A stretch of DNA of 64,000 bases. It comes from Onchidella celtica (Eukaryota; Mollusca; Gastropoda; Systellommatophora; Onchidiidae). A program made the position numbers and the translations under genes. Below the pieces are notes generated by a model. The model saw nothing but the letters and a program-made list of their open reading frames with translations, made no database searches and had not been told where the DNA came from. The stretch spans positions 18,577,818 to 18,641,817 of the forward strand of contig OZ007582.1 of NCBI GenBank assembly GCA_963931925.1, read 5' to 3'. Every line of letters begins with the position of its first letter. Within the stretch, counting starts at the first letter, position 1. Below, piece after piece: positions 58,107-64,000 of the stretch.

Positions 58107-61100
58107 AACCCTAATCGAAATATGGCGATGACCTAATTAACACAAACACCTGCAGAAAGTGTGAGAAACTTCTGGTCATCTCTCTCGCCACTCATGTCGT
58201 AACTTTACGTCAATCTCTGAAAATGTTTACGTGTGTCACCTTCAGCAACACTGCTGATACTGCAAAGAAGGTCATGTAATCTTTGAGACTTCCCCGGCCA
58301 AAGAAAAGGGTATCTGTACTGTAGTTTTAGTGGCTGTTTCACGACCACCAAGCCTTCCTTTTTTTTCTCTCTCCCTATCATTAGCCGAGGTACCCAGCGC
58401 TGCCCGGGATAAATCTGCTCTTGCTACTCTCCCCCCCCCCCACCTCTTTCTCGATGTCAGACCCTGAGACAGATTCTAGAAAGCTAGATCTGCCATTCCT
58501 TTCTTGCAGGACAACAGCGTCAAATTAAACGTGTATCAGAAACAACTTCCCCACGAGCGTTCGTGTTTTTTTTTTGTTTTTTGTTTTTTACACGGACCAC
58601 TGGAAAATTAAATTATCGGGCAAATTGTTTTTCTAAATCTCAGACAATGCATGCTCCATGCCAAGCTTTTGAAGGAATCCCTTGAAGGATCGCCTTCAGC
58701 TTGAAAGTAAATCGTGTTTAAGATTTCAAGTGTATGGGCGTAGACATGTGACCTCCGTGTGTGACACCAGTTTGTACATCGTTTTATTTCGTCACATTAA
58801 ATTTACATCCCCTCTTTGCAAAACCAGAGTTTGTGATAGCTAGCGCAGTTTGTATAATCATTGATGAAATTGCGAAATCCGTTTTTTTGTTTGTTTGTTC
58901 AACTGTGCTGATCAAAGACTAACAGTATTGTTCATCAACTCATTGCAGACAAAAATAACCGAGCTGACAAACAATGTGCAATAAATTTGTTGGCCAGGAC
59001 GCGCCTATTTTCATGTGGACGCAATCAACACTATTGTGTATTGCGCCATGCTCGGACATTCAAATGACCACTCGGACGTAAGAGTATTGATTCCCAGCGC
59101 ACAAACAACTGTGACCGCCGCCTGATGGTGGACTCCCAGTTATGGCTACTGCTAACTTTTGCTGCTTCATGCAGGAACAATGACATGTTGTGTGACTCGC
59201 ATTTTCTTTATCTGTGGAGCAAAATGCTACTCCGGAAAACTAACTAGTCTAGTTAGCTCAGGTCTGATATGTCCGCCGGAAAAAAAAAAAAAGGGGGGGG
59301 GGGGTTAAAAAACAACAACAACAACAGCGCACAAGAATTTCTGAACATCAGTTGGGGATAACTGAAAAAAAACAAACCCACAACAAATCTTAACAATTAA
59401 AAAAAAAAAAAAAAAGAAAGAATTCTCAACTGTCGAATATGGACAGCTTTCATAGCTTGCACTGGAATCTCGAACTCTTGTACGTCCGGCCCCAGCCAAA
59501 CTTGACTACAAGTCAGTTTGAATCTGGTACTCGGAAGTCTTTTGATGGTAAAATGACAACCTTTTGGAGCTTAGAACAATCTGCTAACTAAATATTCTCG
59601 CCAATGATTTCTGATTGGCATAGCTCACACGTTTTCAACGTTCGTATTCAGAAAAAAAAAAACGTTTTGAAGAACTTAATGTTCAACAACAAAAGCGGGA
59701 GGAAGACGGAATAGCCGTGCATTGCCGTATCTACGACCAGCGACGAGCAGTTAGTTATACCAGAGACCTTATGGTTATACACTGACAGTTAGATTGATCA
59801 TGGTCTTCCTTTACCAGTTTGCCCTTGAGATCAGGATGCAAAGGAGTGATCACTCGGGGGATCGCCAGCTTGATCAACGTTGCCATGACAACAACAGCAA
59901 CAAAAACAACAAAACCAATAGTGACAACAATTACAAAAAACTGCGTATTTCTCGATCTCATCGTCACATCTGCCACTTTTCCTCATGTGAATACAAATGT
60001 ACCAAATTATCACCGCCATGAGCTCAGCTGACTGTCACAACTTTCTGCCTATTTTTGTCCTGGACCTTCGCTACTGCAGGGCTATGAATAAATGACTAAA
60101 AAAAGACGGGTAGATAGGTTACAGGTGTTGTGCGAGGCAAATGAAGAGCATCCTTTTACATTCGCATCTGACATGAATAGCCTGTGCAGAACTACCGCCA
60201 TAAACGCATCCCTGACAGGTAGGTGGGATGATAAAGAGAGGGGGAAGAGAAGGAAAGACGAGACAAAAAAAAAGTGAGAGGGGGGGTGAATGGAGAAAGG
60301 GGAGAGAGAAAGACAGAGAGAGAGAGGGGGGGGAGGAGGAGGAGGCAGAGAAAATAGAGAGAGAGAGAGAGAGGGGAAGGCGGAGAAGAGGAGGGAAGAG
60401 AAAGGTTGTCGAGAAAGAGAGAAAGAGAGAGACTTGACTCTGGAAGAACTGACAAATGAAGGAAGGGGGTAGGGTGTGAGTTCAAGCCAAGTCTATGGTT
60501 CAAGCACACAGGATGGTAAACGAAACTGGACAGTCACAGTGATCAGATGAAACTCACGTACGTAAGCTGATGAATGGAAAAAAGTACATTGTAGCCTACA
60601 TGCAGACTGTAGATCCGGCTGGAGAATAGCAGAAGGAAAACTGACTGAGAAGGAGGGAAGAAAGTGACCATAATATTATTACATTTCTCCGTCCACATTT
60701 TCGGCATTCGTGACCCCTGTGAAGTTGTGTAACCGCCAAGGTTTTATAGACCTTTTGCATTTTTTCCTGGGTCGTGAATCAAAAGCGGATTGGGCAGCTG
60801 CTTCTTCCAGACATCTTGTGACATGTCAGTCGGTAAATACATCACAGCAAAGGTTATAACACAGGCCAAGTGGCTGGTTTCTAAAGAGTTATGACACACT
60901 GTGTTGTTTTTCCTGTCCGTTTCTAATTCAATATAAGGTTTCGTTATAGTTTCTTAAAGACGGACTGTAAAATACTACAATCTTTTCTTTTTCACTCTTG
61001 TGTGTGTGTGTGTGGGGGGGGGGGTATTGCAACAAAACGGCGTAAAGAATTTTTTTCAATTTTTGTCGCTCGGCCAGCTGAAACAACTTCAAGAATAACA

Positions 61101-63140
61101 AGCAAAAATTTTAAAAAGGTTATATTTCACAGCCAGATCTCCAGCCCTGCCGATTTAGAAATATAAATTAATGCTACGCTGACAAATTTCCAGGAAAAAA
61201 TTAACACTTGCCAATGACAATATCGCGCACAACAGTTCTGAAAAATACTTGTTAATAAAAGCTAAAAAAAAAACAAAACAAAACCCTTCTGAGTTTATGT
61301 TATTTATAGCCATACAATGTCCAAACCACACCGATTGGCTGCAACCTTACTGACATTCAAAACAATTGTTGGTTGAGTAACACCGGATATTTGAAGTATC
61401 GGGGACGTACCATTACTGGGCTCTGCCAAAGGATAATAATGGCAGGGAAATCTGCTGTTTCACTAGCGTGAGATACCATCGAAATCAGCCGGGTACGACC
61501 CAGATGACAGGGATGATTTCAACAATATAGGCCTACGTGTGTGTCAATTATGGATAGGTTTCTAAGCTAGGGGGTGTGATTTCTGTCCACACCATCTGTC
61601 AACATTTTTCAGGTAATAGCACACAACAAGAAATTCGGTTTCATACACGCCAGCAACCTTACATCCCCGAATTTCATCAACCATCTCGTGGATTCTGAGT
61701 ACATTTCCAGAGATTTAACACAAGACTTAAAGCTTCATTAAACGTTGAATTCACAGACACAGTGGGCCTATTCAGGGTTGCTGTTGGATTTGAAACTTTC
61801 GGAGCACCAACTTTTCGACAAGAAACAGATGAATACCACAGCCAGTGCTGTTATGAACACGAATGTTCGCTGTAAAAAAACAGCAACAACAACTTATAGT
61901 TGTAACTTGTACCCAGGCGCCATGACTGACGCAGTCGAGATACTATACACTATGCATACTAAACTGTACTGTAATTGCGCATTTAGCCTAACCGCAAAGA
62001 AAAAAAAAATTTTTTGTGTGGAAAATTCATGGAATTTATCATTCACAGAAGGCGAAGGGATTACCATGGCAGCTGACACACACGCTATGTAATACCAGTC
62101 AACCAGCATTCGAGAGAAAGTGCTGGCAATACTCCTTTCCGTAATCCCCCCTTTCAAAGACCGCCAACCGTCACCTCACCAAACAATTTCTTTAATCTCT
62201 TCTGGCTCCAGAGCGATCGTTAACCATTCTCGGGAAATCTTGGGCAACAGCTGACACTATGTAAACTTAAGCACCCGACATGACGGTCAACAGAGACGCC
62301 ACTTTCAGTAAACGACATCAATGACATTAATGCAGTTTTTTTTTAGGGGGAAAAGGGGGTAGGGGGGGGGGGGGAGGCTGCACTGATGTGTAATATCAGG
62401 GAATTAAAAGAACAACGAAACACAAGTCTGATGCTGATGGTGGGCTTAACAGTTTACCACAAGAACCTGGTGAAAACAAACCCTTGGTACTAAACATGCC
62501 ACTGAGAGTAGAAAAATTTTATTAAAATTTTAACCAAATTTCCGAAGCCTCATTATTTTGTTTCTTTGCTCCGTGCGTGATCAGATGGTGAAGAGGCCTT
62601 GATAATTAAGTTGCAACGAGTTGCTAAATTTCCAGGAACAATAACAACAGCGCCATAATGATCAAGAAAGTCAAAACTATTATGTCAGTTTTTCTGCAAT
62701 GAGGTCAAACATGCTCGGGGCTGCGGACAGTACTGTTCGTGTGAAATGTAAGGCTATTTGGAAAACATCAATCACGACAAACATGCTATTGTATGCAGCG
62801 TCTGACTAGTGAACCAAAAATGACCGCTGACCCCCCCCCCCCCCCCCACGCACATTTAAAATCAGTCCTGGTGCTCTCTCTCTCTCTATTAACCCGTTCA
62901 CCTATGAAAAGCAATAAATTAAAAACAGTTTAAAAACTAAGCATAAATTAATGTTTTATCTGTGACACACACCCCCTCCCCCGCTCAAGACACCAAACAG
63001 ACATGCATACACAGAAGAAAAGAATAAAACCTGCGTTATCATGGGCGGGCTGTCTCAAGGCACAGCCTGACGGTTAATGACCGCTGGTCAAGATGAAAGT
63101 ACATCACGTCTACGCTGTGGGACACTTCAAAACTTTCCGA
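58104..63140. other. upstream segment of the bZIP gene, no coding exon supported
   Basis: Contains purine-rich low complexity (60230-60435), A and G runs and a CAA-rich stretch (59885-59945). A possible - strand exon at 59961-59813 is discussed as a finding. Otherwise I see nothing that can be named. Confidence 0.4.
60230..60435 (+). repeat. purine-rich (GA/GGA) low-complexity tract
   Basis: Nearly pure A/G over 200 bases; the open frames on either strand are artefacts of composition. Confidence 0.9.
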
Positions 63141-63144
63141 GTCA

Positions 63145-63270
63145 GCAGCGGGCTGCCTCGAGCGTAGTGCGCAAATATAAAACCGGACCTCGCTTACGCA
63201 AACGTTACCCAACTTTTGGCCAGATCTATTTGAGTTTGGACCGCCCCGTCTAGCCGTTCCCTGGCCAATC
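63145..63270 (-). promoter_or_regulatory. candidate promoter for the - strand bZIP gene
   Basis: Read on the - strand there is a CCAAT box (63265-63269), a GC box GGGGCGG (63241-63247), a D-box-like TTACGCAA (63194-63201, + strand) and a TATA-like TTTTATATTT (63173-63182), in a locally CpG-richer region. Order and spacing fit a promoter starting transcription near 63145. The next - strand gene downstream is the bZIP gene, about 10 kb away, so the link is an inference. Confidence 0.3.
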
Positions 63271-63335
63271 AGTCAGCTGCATGTGACTGCATGTGCGACT
63301 AAAAATACAGGTACAGACGTGATACACTACCAGTG

Positions 63336-63770
63336 CAGGGGTTCCCAACCTATTTCATCCCATTTTCCCACCAAGTTGTTCGGCATACCCACAGTTGAAG
63401 GACTTGGGGTACGTAGACTATTACAGAACATACTGATAAGCTAAACAAACAAATGAGTGATAAATGTAAGTTTTGCATTATGGATAACTTGTTTTATATT
63501 ACATTTCGTTTCTGCTTGAGTTATTCTAATCTGAATTAGACATTGGCAATGCAGTAATTAAGAAGAATAAAATGCAGATCCTTGAGACCAAACCGGTGAA
63601 ATTTTGTTCTTCCATAAAATATGATGTACTTCAAATTTTCTTCTCCGCTTCAGACTTTTTTCTTTTTAAATTGCAATTTTGTATCCAAAAAATATACAGT
63701 ATGTGCAGATCCAGAATCAGCAATATTGTGCCCAGTGGGAGATACATTTTCCCCAGGTTCGGAACCTCTG
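63336..63770. mobile_element. 435-bp hAT-like MITE
   Basis: The left end CAGGGGTTCCCAACCT is a typical hAT (Charlie-type) terminus. The right end AGGTTCGGAACCTCTG is its inverted partner at 14 of 16 positions. CAGTG lies directly outside both ends, but a full 8-bp duplication is not seen. No transposase is encoded. Confidence 0.7.
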
Positions 63771-64000
63771 CAGTGGTGCTGGCAGCTCGAAGGTTCGGGG
63801 AAGAATGTGGTTGCCGTTGTTGACAACAATGGTATGGAGAGGTCGGCGAGGGCAATTGTTGCGCAGAAACAGTCGCGTACACAAGAGTACACGTCCGTAT
63901 TGTTTCCCCCTCTTTATTGGTTTGGTGTAGTCTTGCGGATGCAGATTTACCGGTTGGGGGTGGAGACAACCCTATACAGCTGAAGGTCAAGTGGTGGTAG
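63771..64000. other. end of window, no gene recognised
   Basis: Less AT-rich than the surroundings, with several overlapping short open frames on both strands, none with a recognisable domain. Confidence 0.4.

Noticed and set aside
60192..60509. Leu/Ser/Pro-rich open frames on both strands
   Set aside because: Produced by a 200-base purine-only tract; no start context, no domain.
63621..63990. ~120-aa open frames on both strands near the right edge
   Set aside because: They start inside the hAT-like MITE and overlap on both strands; no domain is visible and the window ends shortly after.

Overview
This is a stretch of a nuclear genome from an invertebrate animal, most likely marine. Several observations point that way: spliced genes with GT-AG introns and a profilin of animal type; an AT-rich background full of microsatellites and mononucleotide runs; and a dense, young transposon load of kinds common in marine invertebrates (an RTE-like LINE, a mag-type Ty3/gypsy element, and hAT-, TTAA- and pogo/Tigger-like short elements). 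Frequent short motifs such as TACATGTA and TAGGCCTA fit a mollusc, brachiopod, echinoderm or similar animal. I cannot name the phylum safely.

Only two host genes can be supported. The first is a profilin gene on the + strand (coding exons 8522-8719, 10318-10423 and 12030-12136; 136 aa). Its two introns hold a near-perfect 325-bp palindrome, three small palindromes, a 30-bp minisatellite and a short inverted-repeat element. The second is a PAR-type bZIP transcription factor on the - strand (exons 53242-53179, 52860-52672 and 41951-41533; 223 aa if translation starts in the first visible exon). It has a polyglutamine tract, two NAG-NAG tandem splice acceptors and a 10.7-kb second intron. A candidate TATA/CCAAT/GC-box promoter for it lies near 63.15-63.27 kb.

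Most of the remaining identifiable content is mobile DNA. Three copies of one RTE-like non-LTR retrotransposon lie on the + strand at 3310-4341 (5'-truncated), 20778-24023 (apparently full length, with one frameshift) and 32203-33654 (5'-truncated). Each is flanked by an 11- to 13-bp target duplication and ends in a short ATG/TGA trinucleotide run. A nearly intact mag-type Ty3/gypsy element (43466-47777) lies antisense inside the large bZIP intron. It has 181-bp LTRs that differ at one base, a textbook -1 frameshift signal between gag and pol, and a single-base deletion at the reverse-transcriptase active site.

From 25.8 to 34.9 kb there is a nest of elements. A TTAA-flanked 1.8-kb element carries four copies of a strongly foldable ~98-bp unit. 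Next to it is a ~6.9-kb element with ~150-bp degenerate terminal inverted repeats. This large element contains a decayed - strand gene of an uncharacterised family with a FEN/PIN-nuclease-like motif, and it was later hit by a 744-bp pogo/Tigger-like element and by the third RTE copy.

Smaller non-autonomous elements lie at 7349-7751, 10722-11059, 36529-36704 (8-bp target duplication), 39825-40495, 48337-48987 (carrying a short acidic ORF like a piggyBac transposase N-terminus), 54119-54383 and 63336-63770. The remaining segments show no coding potential that I can defend.
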